Source: Oidiodendron maius Zn
Lineage: Eukaryota > Ascomycota > Leotiomycetes > Myxotrichaceae
Direction: 5' to 3'
DNA length: 64,000 bases
Assembly (NCBI GenBank): GCA_000827325.1
Contig: KN832871.1
Coordinates: 868,001 to 932,000, forward strand
How positions within the stretch are numbered: the stretch's first letter is position 1; every line of letters begins with the position of its first letter. The notes beneath the pieces are model-generated. The model was not told the origin of the DNA. It saw only the letters and a list, made by a program, of their open reading frames with translations, and ran no database searches. Both the position numbers and the translations under genes were made by a program. Below, in pieces: positions 21,559 through 33,222 of this stretch.

Positions 21559-23216
21559 GACGAAAATGGGCAATCGGAAAGTCAGATGGATTAGGGAGAC
21601 AGAATCAAGAGAGAATGGGAAATCGAAGACGACAATGACATACTCAATGTGACTCACAAGACTTCTCGCGGCCTTCCTTTCGCGTCTGGGTCAGTGTAAC
21701 GCCGAAATATAGGAATTATAAAACAGCAGGAAATCAGTGGAATGTGTCCTCGAGAGGTCAAGGAGCTGGTCGGGGGAAACCGTCGAGGCGCTGGCCCACC
21801 GTACACGCCTGCATCACCATTCCGCCTTTCCTGTTGTGCACTCCGAAAGAGGCCCGCTTGGGGCAGAGTCGTGCGACGACTTGACCCATCCACTTGGGTA
21901 CAGTAAGGCACGCGACAGCCCTTGACTACAGGAGGCCACGATCGCGGGGAGAGATCTTACTGTATTCAGTGGATGGCATTCCCCGATGCGACGATGTCGG
22001 GCCAGTCAAGGGAGTTCGATCACTGGGCATCACCTCCGGGGCCATCGTCGTGGCTTCCCCTGGCAGTCAGTAGCAATAGCAGCAGCCCGATCAGGACGCC
22101 CGGGTGGCGGTTGTATCACGTGACTTAAGCACCTCCCGCAAGTTGCCAGCGTCTCCGTTCTCGAGCGGCGATTCCATTCGACCCCCCGCCACCCATTGGG
22201 TGCCCTTTATTGTCGTATATGCCCTTGATTAATATGAGAAGGCCGTCTGCCCTCTCCGGCCATCTGCCCAGCGCGCAAACTGTCCCACCTCGAGCCCATC
22301 CGCCAGGACCCGCCCAATCACACCCTCACCCGCTTTCTGCGCCGGCCGCACCTTCTCCGCTTGTTCTAGAAGGCGCATTTGGCGATTCGCAGGGTCGACT
22401 GCTCAACTCCTTGATCAGCCCATCTCGTACGCACACGATCCACGATCCCCGAATCCCACTTTCTCCTCCTCCTCTCCTCCTCCTCCTCGTCGTCTGCCTC
22501 TGCTCTCGCCCTCGTACGTGTCCCTGTTCTCCCTCACGGTCCTCGACGCATTCGCCGCGGTTCCCAATCTCGCCCGGCCCCTTCCCACCGAACACCCCCT
22601 CCCTCCCCCCCGTCCAAAGCTGGTCCCGCTCTGTCCCAGCTTCCTCCGCCCTTTTCCTGTGACTTGTAGCGCACTGAACAACATCCTGGTCGACTCCAGT
22701 CTGCGTCCGGCCGCCCGCGCTGGCTTTTCTCGCAACCACGACTCGAGTCGCATGCAACAGCGCAAATCCTCGCCGAGTCGCTCCTATCTGTCCCACGCCG
22801 CGCAATCGCTCGTTGCAATTCATTAATGTAGCGCCTGACGAAGATCGCGAACCCGGTCCAACTCAGACAGCCCTCCCGGGTCGACAACACAGCGTGATCT
22901 CGCGGATCAGAATTCCTGCTCGAAGCACGCTCCGAGAGGAGCCTCGTCAGCAGCCCTCGCCCAGTGCGATCGCGACACTGCTATCGTGCCCGGTTGAGCC
23001 TGTGATCGCATCTCGACGACATTCAACAACACCCCCGAGCTGGGGAGAGCTGCGCTCGGGCGACATCAGCCAGTCCACAAACAGTTCGAAGGACTGACGA
23101 GGAGACGGGCATTCTCCTGGGTCCTATAATCTCCTGCCCTCAACAAACCGGCGCCCGCCGCGCCCGTGAGGGAAGGAGTGGCCCACGGCGCTGACGCTCG
23201 GTGCGAAGCAGCGGCC
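21559..23216. promoter_or_regulatory. Divergent intergenic region and pdeA leader
   Basis: 1.66 kb between the methyltransferase and phosphodiesterase starts. A TCACGTGA box is at 22116-22123. From about 22430 to 22640 the + strand is strongly pyrimidine-rich, as in many fungal core promoters and leaders. The last ATG before the phosphodiesterase start is an ATGTAG start-stop element at 22826-22831, with no further ATG for 385 nt. Long open frames here are compositional. Confidence 0.55.
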
Positions 23217-26200
23217 ATGGACTATGAAGCGTGCAACGTTGTGTATGTGGATCGTGCCGCCCCGGAGGAGAAACTGGTGAGGAGAGAAGATCTGATATCT
23301 TCTGCCCTAACATCTGGCCCTCTGGATCATGTCGGAGACGGCCCACTAGTCCCTGCGCGGGCCGTCCTGAACGATAACATGCAGGTCCTGCTCGGCACGT
23401 TCAATGAAGGTTTGTCTCGAGGCCCCCTCGCACCGGGTCTAGCTAACTCCTCCCCAGTCTATATCTGTACCACCGGAAAGTCATGTGTATCGAAGTTGTC
23501 TGAGCTGAATCAAGCCTCAATCGGCGACTTGATACCTACACTGGTTCTGATAGACATACCATATGATGATCTGGTTGACGGACCTTCCGGGGAGGATCGC
23601 CCGCCGTCCCCCAGCTCGAGACTGCAGGTCGATAACCTCTACAATGAGCCAGATATAGGGAATGCGTATGGCCTCAAGCTACTGCAGTGTATTACGGCAG
23701 AGATCCAGTATCAGAGTTTATCGAAGCTGGTAGTCCCGATTGCTGTTGTCTCGACATCAGGTCCGTCCGATGTGGCCATTTCTCAACCACAGATTGACCG
23801 AATCTTGGAGGCACCGCCATCAACTTCCCCGTCAGCCCCTAGTTCACAGAAGCCGACGGGCTTGGGTGGCCCACTCGACCAAGCGCGGGCCATCCAGCTT
23901 TTGGATGCAGGGGCTGTAGACGTATTGACGAGCCCTATAGTACTAGAGAGATTGCCAACTCTGGGGATTAACGCATACAGAGCACATAGAGACGCTTCGA
24001 AGGATCAGCGTGCCTTGTTAGATATAAAAAGGGGTAGAAAAAGGTCGTGGGTGGGAGTGGATGATCAGAAGCCATATGCATATCTACGAGAGGCTATGGT
24101 CTCTGGCCTGATGGATAGAATCTGCACTCTTGGAGTGCATGATGAGCCTCCGAACCCTATTAGAATAGCGGTAGCCGTAGACCGCCAGAGAAAGATTGAG
24201 GAGACTGTTGGAACATGGGCCTTTTCAGCACACGAATTCACAGACGACGAACTTCTCCACGCGGCGCTGATCATGCTGCAACATGCGCTTTCAATCCCCG
24301 AACTGGAAAAGTGGCGGTTATCTACAGGTAAGCTAGGAGACATCTTGAAGTCGTGTCTCGGATGCTGTGCAATAGTCCATGCTGACACCCGCTGCAGAAT
24401 CTCTCACCGGATTTCTAGTCGCTTGCCGTTCGGCGTACAATGCCTTTGTTCCGTACCATAACTTTCGCCATGTCGTGGATGTCTTGCAAGCAACCTTCCG
24501 CTTTCTCGTCGAGCTTGGACGACTGCCGCGGTATCCACTCGCAGGTCCAGGTAGTGAATTGGATCCTTCACCAATTGCCGCTCTGATAAGACCATTCGAT
24601 GCTCTGACATTATTGATCACGGCCATCGGCCACGACGTTGGCCACCCTGGGGTGAACAATGCTTTCCTCGTGTCACTCAATGCCCCTCTGGCTCAGTTAT
24701 ACAATGATCGATCAGTTCTGGAATCATTTCACTGCGCCGCCTACTCACAAATCTTACGTCGGCACTGGCCAGCGGCTTTCCAAGACAGCGAGATGAGGCA
24801 GCTGATGATCAACTCGATACTTGCTACAGACATGGGTCTCCATTTCGAGTATATGAAGAGGCTTGGCTGGATGCAGGAGAAGCTTCACGACGGAGGCGGC
24901 AATACAGATGGATGGAATGGCAGGCTCCTTGAGGATCAACGGACTCTTGCCTGTTCGCTGTTGATCAAGTGTGCTGATATTAGTAATGTGGTATGTTCAA
25001 TGGAAATGTGCATCTTAACTAAGCTAATAATTCTAGGCGCGTAAATTTGAAATTGCACGTCAATGGACGATGATTTTAACTGATGAATTTTCACGACAGG
25101 CATCCATGGAACAGGACTTGGGCATTCCTAGTGCATTGTATGCTGCGCCTGTTAGAGAAATAGTGGAGCTGGGGAAGTCTCAAATAGGGTTCATGAACAT
25201 GTTCGCAATTCCTCTCTTCCAAGGCGTGACGGACGTCATGCCAGCTATGCAATTCACGGTCAACGAGCTTCACCGGAATATATCTACGTGGGAAGCTAAA
25301 ATCCAGGAGGAGCAAGCAAAAGCAAGACACGACAGCGATGACTCCATTTTGACAGACGGCGTGTTCTCTCCACGTACAATGAGCCTGGCAACATCTTCTG
25401 CGGCAAGTCACCGTAAGACGAATACCACGCCATCAACTGCGAGGTCAAGCAATGATTCAGAGATTAGAATCAAGGCGTTGCTCAACAAAAGCCCCTTTTC
25501 ACCACCAAATGGTGCTCTTGATGAGTCCGCAGAATCTGGAAACCCTCCAGCACCACCAGGGCTTTCCAGAACCAGCCCCACCGACTCTAACCCATCACCG
25601 AGCGACATGACACCCGATATTTCTCAGCGTTCCTCAAGACCCAGCCAGCTTCAACTCGACCACCAACTCGCGTCTCCCTTGGCTAACGAGATCAATGACT
25701 CACAGAAGCCTGAGAACAAGGAGTCTTTAACTAGCTTCGGGGTTAGTGAATCACGTTCGACGATTGATCCGTTAATCAACTCCCACCTTGGGCAAACTGC
25801 CAACGGCATAACCCAATATTATCAACAAAGCTACGATATCACCGATGGTAGCAATTCTGCAGGGACAGGGTCGGCCTCACAAGCCACGAGCGCAACAACA
25901 AATAATATGCCCTTTTCACCCACGTCTCGCGGAACGAGCATCAGGAGCGACGCCTCGTTAGAAAAGTCTCAGACGCCTACTCCTGCTGGCACGCTAGCTG
26001 GCCCCACCACTCCAGCAACAGGATCCTCCACTTCAACACCTGTGAATGGCAGCCCAGGGGATACTTCCGCACGCAATGAGCACAGCGAAGGGAGAAATGC
26101 CTTATTGGGAACAGTGCGCAATTTGAGGAAGAAACCCAGTAGGTTCCGCGTAAATAGCCTGAACTTTTGGAAGAAGAATAAAGGCGATAGCCCGCCAGTT

Positions 26201-26266
26201 CCGGGAGAAGTGCGAGGAGACAAACTCGCACTGGGTAACGAGGACGAGGCGCATCACTGGAGTTAG
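23217..26266 (+). CDS. pdeA: High-affinity 3',5'-cAMP phosphodiesterase (class I, Pde2-like)
   Basis: A 961-residue enzyme hydrolysing cAMP to AMP, damping the PKA pathway that controls growth and conidiation. Exons 23217-23409, 23458-24327, 24398-24990, 25037-26266. The N-terminal about 300 residues form a response-regulator-like region of the fungal enzymes. The HD catalytic domain carries YHNFRHVVDV (about residues 371-380) and AIGHDVGHPGVNN (about 429-441), then LIKCADISNV, where Asp is the fourth metal ligand, and the nucleotide pocket SQIGFMNMFAIPLFQGV with the invariant glutamine near its end. All metal-binding residues are present. After the domain comes a Ser/Thr/Pro-rich tail of about 330 residues with a small basic patch (LRKKPSRFRVNSLNFWKKNK) that could bind membrane or be phosphorylated (inference). 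Confidence 0.95.
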
Positions 26267-27479
26267 AGTTGATATTGTTTATAAAATTCAAGTGGGACCA
26301 AACGGACTAGGTTGGAGGGAGCCTGTAGGATTATTGTACATTGTACGAACGTCCCGCGCAAGAGCGTAATTGGCTATTATTGTGGGCAATAGAATCTGGC
26401 GGAGTGGCGTTTTAGGATTGCTGGGCATTATGGCCGGCAACTGGGTCTGGTGTTTAGGATACGAACGGGTACGGGCTACGTCACGCATGATTGGGATGAT
26501 GTTACACAAGCTAAACACGTATGCCTATTAGGCTTCGGCTTCTAGTCTAAAAATTTGACTGATGAAGGAGGTAACATCGCCGGGTCAAATCTTAGTGAAC
26601 ATTGACAGTACTATTTTCAACCGCGGGTCTCGCTATAACTCCTAGGAAGCCTACGAGAGCCTGGTGGACGAGCGCCATCGAAGTTAGTATTACGACATCC
26701 TAGCTTACAGATAGATGATGTCCCCATAGATCGGCTTAGCAATCGAAGCTACAATCCGCTTTCGACGTTCAATGAGGGTAAAGTGAAACAGGTTCTCGAA
26801 TCTTGTCAATATCAGTTTCACTACCATGCGCATCCTGTCTCGAGTGTTTATATACTACATGCAATAGACGTACGAAAAAGTATTAGATCTTTCTTCAATA
26901 GTTAACGAAGCAAGATATACACAATTGCAGAGATAAGAGGAGTGTTAGCATGTTGAAAACTAAGATGAACTTACTATAGAGTGACAGGAGCTTGACAGGA
27001 GCTCAGTCAGATATCAGATTCACACCGAATGTATGGCACCGAAGTCGAATGAAGAGCGGTGACCAATCAGAACACTAATAAGCTTGTTAACACGATTTAT
27101 TGCAGGTCGCACCAAAAGGGTGTCGTTGAAAAAAGGAGCTAGAGTAGCCGAAGTGAACGGTGGAAGAAGGAATGGTCAGAGTAATGCGAGCACCACCTCC
27201 GATTATTTTGTTGTATTTTGCAGTCCACTCGAGGTAGCTCCTGAATTGGGCGAGCGAGGAGAATAGGGGTAAAACGATATTGCCTTCACATCTTGCTTAA
27301 TGCGTTAATGTGACCATATCAGACACCAACATTCACAATACCCTTAAATGCCGTCTTTTTCATGATCTCATATTCAACAAGAGTGGTTTATTGCCAAGCT
27401 GCTTCACTCTGGTACCCAGTTTCCGACCATCTGCCAGCTCTCTTGATACACACTGCACTAAATTAAAATACGAGATCTC
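26267..27479. other. Intergenic, nothing recognised
   Basis: 1.2 kb between two converging genes (pdeA and cnxABC). AT-rich, with no coding pattern, tRNA-like fold or repeat noticed. Confidence 0.5.
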
Positions 27480-29793
27480 TTAATCTTCTATATTTTTGCC
27501 GTCCACCCATAGCCCAGTCTTTCCGCCCTCCTTCCGTACAACTCTCAGTCCATCAATGCGTATCCCTTTGTCGACTGCTTTGCACATATCATATACAGTC
27601 AATGCGGCCACATTGGCCGCCATTAATGCCTCCATCTCGACCCCAGTCTTCCCGTCACAGGACACTGTGGCTGTGATAGCAACCAATCCATATTCGAGGC
27701 CTCTCGAAACTTTTGCTGAAGGGCGTATTGCCGATTCTTCTGGAAACTGAGAGGTATCAGTCTCCGAGGTACCAGTTGACTGCCTTAATCCTGCAGCTTC
27801 GTCTCTAGCGATGGTCTCCAAGTCCACAGAAACGTGAGATATAGAAATTGGATGACAAAGCGGGATGAGGTCTGGGGTGCGCTTTGCAGCCATAATTCCA
27901 GCGATTCGTGCAACGGCCAGTACGTCACCTTTCTTCAACTGGTTGGCGCGTATGAGGGAAACGATGCCAGGAGTTGAGAAAAAGACATTGCAAACAGCGG
28001 TGGCAAGACGAGCAGTAGGCGATTTATGAGAAATAGAGACCATCTGAGCGGTACCGGCGGGGGTGACATGCGTCAGTTTTGCATCTTTGGACGGGGGTTG
28101 CAATGATTTTGACACGACTGTAGAGGAGAACGTCCGCAAATGGGTTTGAAAGGGAATGCTGGAAGAAGGGATGTGGAAAGGAACGCGTTTCCAGGAGTAT
28201 GGTGCGCGAGATGTTGATATTCGTGGCGATTGATGGTTTTGTGTCGAATTATCTACCACGATCAGTGTGAGATTAGATTCAACGCACCGTCCCGTCCCAT
28301 CCTCCATCGATCACATACGCAAGATGAATCATTCTGTTCAGAATGATGGTAATGTAGACTTTCGTGTATACCGTATAGCAAGATTGGCATCGGCAAGCAG
28401 ACCTGACGCACTGACGCTTCTTTCCAAGAGAACTTCCCCGGAAATGCTCAATATTAACACACAAAAGACAAGTCTACCCACCTATTAATATCATGGGCCG
28501 ATTTTTCATATTTTCCAATTCTCCCATTCCTGCATGCTTCGCTTTCTTCCTACCAACGGCCATGCCAATAACATGTAGTAGCTCCTGTTCATTCTGCGTT
28601 CTGACAAATGGTGTCGATGAGTCCACACCGTTCTGTCGATTTGCCTCGATCTTCTCCATAGCTTCAAAGGCTTCCTCGTCAATCGGGTTGCCACTGTTGG
28701 ACTTGCGTAATATATCCCTTAGCGAAACCTCCGCATTGCCAAAGAGACAGACTTTCAGGTTCCCATCACTTGTTATTCGAAGTCTATTGCAGGTCCCACA
28801 AAAGTTATGCGTCATGCTTGTGATAAATCCTATTCTGCCAGCAAACCCTGGAATCTCGTACGTCTTGCTCGTATCGTTCTTATGATCCTGAGCCTTCCTA
28901 AGAGTAGGATATTTGGCGCGTATAATATTCAGCATTTCTTCGTATGAGAACATTTTTCCCTCGCTCCATTTATTACCATCAAACGGCATATATTCAATGA
29001 ACCGAACCTCCAAATCTTGGTGCCGTCCAAGTTCAACGAAAGGAATGATTTCCTTCTCGTTCATGCCCCGCATCACAACGCAGTTTATCTTCAGCTTAAT
29101 ACCTGCCCCAACTTTGTTCATCTCGAGTATTTGGTTCATCGATTTCATAACCGCGTCGAATCCTTTCCGCCGTGTTAATATTTGGAACTGCCAAGGATCG
29201 AGGGTGTCAAGAGAGAGATTCACGCCCGTCAAGCCAGCCTCGACCATGCTATCCAACTTGCGATGGAGAGATATGCCATTGGTGGTAATGCAAAGTTGAC
29301 GCAGACCTTGAGACCGCAGAGATCCAATCTTGTGCATCAGAGGTAGTATGTCGCGTCTCACGGTAGGCTCGCCGCCTGTCAAGCGGATCTTAGTCACTCC
29401 CTGAGAGACAAAGGTTGAGGCGAGAAGAAGGATCTCAGGGGTGGTGAGAAGCTCTGCAGGAGGAGATTGAGGGACTCCTTCTTCCGGCATGCAATATAAA
29501 CATCGTAAGTTGCATTTCTCTGTCAGCGATATTCGAAGGTAGTCATGCTCGCGTTGGAAGGAGTCGGTGAGAAAGGCAGAGAAAGGTTTCGCGTTCCTGA
29601 TTGCCCCGCGCCGACTGGTATCATGCTGAGGAGGGTGATGCGGAGGAATTTTATCACTTGGGCTGTCCTGTATCACGGCCGCTGCAGATGTGCAAGTCCG
29701 CCTTGTGGCATTTAGCAGCGAGTGGCGCCTGCCTCCGTGCGAAAGCACCCAACTTGGTCTCCTCAGTGCCGCCATTGCATGGACGGAGCGCAT
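27480..29793 (-). CDS. cnxABC: Molybdenum cofactor biosynthesis MoaA-MoaC fusion
   Basis: A 694-residue bifunctional enzyme making cyclic pyranopterin monophosphate (precursor Z) from GTP, needed for nitrate reductase and xanthine dehydrogenase. Exon 1 (29793-28482) is MoaA: a basic, probably mitochondrial presequence, radical-SAM [16 protein letters not shown], and the second cluster [14 protein letters not shown] with a following Cys. Exon 2 (28252-27480) is Moa[76 protein letters not shown]. The start is ATG 29793; an upstream GTG frame is rejected. The 229-bp intron (28481-28253) has donor G|GTGGGT and acceptor GGTAG, phase 1. Reading straight into it gives MILIGG then stop, and the MoaC frame has its own ATG at 28307 inside the intron. 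Confidence 0.95.
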
Positions 29794-30031
29794 GAACAAA
29801 GAGATATAAGCATGCTTATACACGATAGTTCAGGGTGGCTATAACACCATGTTGCCACACCGCCATGCACTTTGTTTGCGAGGTCTCACCCGACAAAGTT
29901 GAGATCATCCCCGCGGAGCTGATTCAGCACTCTGAGGTCATGGTGATCTTATCTTATCGATTCCAGACTTGATCAGTGAACAGTAAATAAAACGCTCCCA
30001 ATTAGCACGCCTAATACCCAAAGTCAACAAC
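29794..30031. promoter_or_regulatory. Bidirectional promoter cnxABC/wdr8
   Basis: The start codons of cnxABC and wdr8 are 238 bp apart and divergent. The sequence has several GATA cores: TTATCTTATC at 29948-29957 (two inverse GATA cores in tandem) and GAGATCATC nearby. GATA factors (AreA) govern nitrogen genes in moulds, so the TTATC pair could matter for cnxABC; this is inference. Confidence 0.45.
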
Positions 30032-31742
30032 ATGCGCTTCTCGCGCTCCTTTAAGTGTAAGCAATATTATGTCGCCAGACTTGCTCAAAATTCTAGTACT
30101 TCTGCTGATATGTAAAAGCTTCTTCGCAATGCTTGCCCAGTCCTAATGGCCAACAAATTGCGACTATTTTCCCAGTCAGTCTCAGTATTCGGGCAACGCG
30201 TTCTTTAGAGGTTATACGCGTTATTCCTCTCCCTCCAGAATTTGCCGCGTCCGTGTCATGGCTTCTTTGGTCAGCATCTTCGAATAAGGTGCTTGCTGCG
30301 TCTGCAAACGAAATTCGAGTCTTCTCAACAGCTCACGATCAGACCCTGGTGACCATCACGAATCCCACATCTGGAACAACTAGAGTATCTGCTATTTCAT
30401 TCGGGGCAACAGATAATGAAGTATACGTGTTTTCTGACTTTGGATTGAAGTTGTCTGTACTCAATCTCGCGACTTCCAAATCAGTGGACATTATCTCTCC
30501 CAAATTCTACAATCCAAGTAATGCGGCCAAAGGCGTGTCACACCGGCCTGGTACACATAACTTGGTTATCCTGACTAGAAATGGAGGGAAAGATGTAGTT
30601 AGCGTCCATGCACATAATACATTAGCAGTTACAAGGTCATGGCATCCGGACACCATCGATGCCCAAGGTGTTGCGTGGAGTCCAGATGGGAGGTGGATTG
30701 CGGTTTGGGACTCAGCCTCTCAAGGGCATAAGATGTTGATATACACTGCAGATGGACATTTGTATAAGAAGTGGGGTGGCGCAAAACCTGTGTCTGAGGA
30801 AGGGAATGATCAAACTTTAGGAGCTGGCATCAAATTGTTTTCATGGAGTCCAGCTGGATCTCAAATTGCACTAGGTGACTACAGCAGTAGTGTCACCATT
30901 CTTTCTGTGCCGTCTTTTACGGACTCTATGAGTCTAATGCACAGTACAACGATAAAACCGGCAGACACACTTCAGGTAAATAGAGAACGGCCAGACGTAT
31001 ACCCGTTTACTGATGTTTACAGATCTGGCAAGAACATGCTACTCCATCGGAAGATGGATTTGCTAGGAAATTTGTTCCCGCAGCACAAATGATCTGCCCT
31101 CCAATGTCTGAATTGCCTTCCGGCGATCCCAGCATGAAATCAGGGACGAACATCTTAACATTTGATAACTCTGGCACGCTCTTGGCAACCAGAGCTGAAA
31201 GCATGCCAACAACTCTTTGGATATGGGATGTGGCAACTAGGATAATACGAACTGTGTTGATACTCCATGCTCCTATTGCAAAAGCCACTTGGCATCCAAC
31301 AGTCAATGAGCTCTTGTTAATCAGATGCGAAGGGGAAGAGAGCAGAGGTTTTATTCATTTATGGGATCCTTCATGGGAAAGCCCAAAGATCATCAATTTT
31401 GCAGACCAAATTCCTGGGGGGAAACTTTTAGGCAAGACAGTTGGCCGTTGGCTAAGTACGGAATCCGCTCCACCAGCACTCTTTTTCAGTGATACACAGG
31501 ATTGTATGCTTGCATCTGTATCAGAACCCGACGAGGGAGACTTGCCATGGCAAGATGCAGAGTCACCAGCGTTTAATATTTACGGGCAACGGGAAGAGTC
31601 GCCCCTGAATCTGGTGCCGGCAGATGAGAAGAGGCTTAATAGCAGGGCGATATCTAGTGGTTTGAAAGCTGGCGAGATTAAAATGGGAATGAGTGGGATC
31701 GATGAAGTTGATGATACTTTTCGATTTCGAAAATTCGGCTGA
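30032..31742 (+). CDS. wdr8: WD-repeat protein Wdr8/WRAP73 (spindle pole factor)
   Basis: A 533-residue protein from exons 30032-30056, 30119-30975, 31023-31742. The first exon is only 25 nt (MRFSRSFK), continuing SSSQCLPSPNGQQIATIFP, the typical Wdr8 start. Beta-propeller blades include GVAWSPDGRWIAVWDS, KLFSWSPAGSQIALGDYSS, ILTFDNSGTLLATRAESMP followed by TTLWIWDV, and IAKATWHPTVNELLLIRC. The C-terminus is a short charged tail. In fission yeast and animals Wdr8 joins Msd1/SSX2IP and anchors minus-end kinesin and microtubules at the spindle pole or centrosome; the same role is expected here. The second intron acceptor (TTTACAG) restores IWQEHATPSEDGFARK in frame, supporting the model. Confidence 0.92.
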
Positions 31743-32531
31743 GCCTGCTCAAAAGTCGCGTAATATTTGGGCTGGCGGAAACTGTCCACAGGATTCTTCT
31801 TGAATCGTTCTAACGAGGACTCTTTGTTGATAGCCTAGAGTGCTGGTACTGAGTCCAAGTTGAGGCAGATTGACGCCCGGCACCAAGTAAGTTTAGCCAC
31901 CAACTCCAAGGGAAACTGTTTGCGGGCCAAACTCGAGGATTAACATGATCATCCGGAATGTTATTATGTTGCACGAGCGACCTTAGAGGATTCCAGATGC
32001 TGCACTTTGAGCAACGCAACCAAATATTACTACAACTCTAATATCTGGGTAGTTAGATTTGTCGTGTACTGTGAACAGCGAGCCAAATATACAGTCAATA
32101 CACACTTAATTGATAAGCTCTTTAGACATCCGGATAAGATCTAGGAGTCTCTATGTCGGACCTCCGGTGTGTATGCCCTCTCCTGTACATTACCTGCAAC
32201 ATAGACGATCGTTACCCTTAAAATTATCTCGGCCATTAATTGCATCGAGTCCATGCGCTATCCAGAGTTAACCAGCGGAGGACACAGTACGCCTAGTCTG
32301 CAGTACGACGGCTAGCGGAGAATTACATCTACTCGCAACTCCGCCCGTACAGATAAGCACTTTCTTTTTCTTTGCGGTCAATCGCGGAAACGGGTAATAG
32401 TAGACGGAGGAGAAAGAGAGATAACTTGGAGAGTTCTCGGAATGGTTACATTGTTATTATTCTTAAGTGGCCCATGTATGGGGGATGTGATGAAACGGAG
32501 ATATACCTGACATGCCAGACCTATACCAGTA

Positions 32532-32570
32532 ATATATGTATATGTATATATATATATCTCTCTCTCTATC
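32532..32570 (+). repeat. Compound (TA)n/(TC)n microsatellite
   Basis: Alternating AT/GT dinucleotides pass into TCTCTCTCTCTATC. A simple repeat in non-coding DNA. Confidence 0.85.
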
Positions 32571-32813
32571 TGTCGCAAAAGAGCTGGAAACTGCAATGTA
32601 CGAAGACGATGTGATAGCTTAGCAGCTGAAACATAAGACAAGGTTTCTCTCCTGCTACTGCGGTGTCCAAGCAGGTTACTGCACTGCTACCGGGGTTGTC
32701 GAGACTTGCTCGCACTGCTTAAGCCACGATACTCGACATAAACAATAGTGACGTACAGGTAATACCACAAACCTGCTTGCACATTAACTGTAGATGCGTT
32801 GATATTTTCATAC

Positions 32814-33071
32814 TCAACGTGCCTCCGTGTCTTCTTCAACCTTCATCTGCTGTTGCTGATGGTTTTCCGTGTTCTGGACAGAAGAGAGGCTGAGCGCTTG
32901 ATCGGCATACTTGGCGTTGTCATTCCCGGCATCGCGTTGCTGCATCAACCAGCCAGAACACAAGATCAGCACTGCAGAACATACGGCGCCGGTAAGATCG
33001 GGTTGCGCCAGGGAGAAACACGCATCACGAGCTCGCAACTTCGATGTAGAGGCAGAGATACGAATGCGCAT
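32814..33071 (-). CDS. Possible small membrane protein (85 aa), unproven
   Basis: From ATG 33071 a frame of 85 codons encodes a basic N-terminus, a hydrophobic stretch (LTGAVCSAVLILCSGWLM) and a polar Gln/Glu-rich tail (NHQQQQMKVEEDTEAR). The layout resembles a small organelle or ER membrane protein, but there is no family match and the frame could be chance. It is divergent from the DH-PH gene, 151 bp away. Confidence 0.25.
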   Translation of the reverse strand: MRIRISASTSKLRARDACFSLAQPDLTGAVCSAVLILCSGWLMQQRDAGNDNAKYADQALSLSSVQNTENHQQQQMKVEEDTEAR

Positions 33072-33222
33072 TATATCTAGTGTCGTGTACGAAGTACGCG
33101 ACACGAGGGGAGAGCTGCTTCCAACACTGTAAGATCTCCTTGGGGCGCAACTGCCCCTCATTAAGAAAGCTTAAACATGGGCAACCGCTGATCTGAGGTG
33201 GTTCCAGACATAGGTAGAGGAG

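Larger units (their letters stand above)
31743..33222. other. Intergenic region before the DH-PH gene
   Basis: 1.48 kb. It contains an AT/TG then CT microsatellite at about 32532-32570 and a possible small minus-strand ORF (listed separately). Otherwise no coding or regulatory signal was recognised. Confidence 0.5.

Noticed and set aside
22210-22890. Several overlapping frames on both strands upstream of pdeA
   Set aside because: Pyrimidine-rich leader DNA gives Pro/Ser/Leu frames on one strand and Arg/Gly frames on the other; starts are mostly non-ATG and there is no family.
27480-28307. MoaC as a separate gene starting at ATG 28307
   Set aside because: Phase-correct splicing joins it to MoaA as in Aspergillus cnxABC; kept only as a possible product of unspliced RNA.
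29793-29823. Longer cnxABC start at 29823
   Set aside because: The codon is GTG; the in-frame ATG at 29793 gives a sensible presequence.
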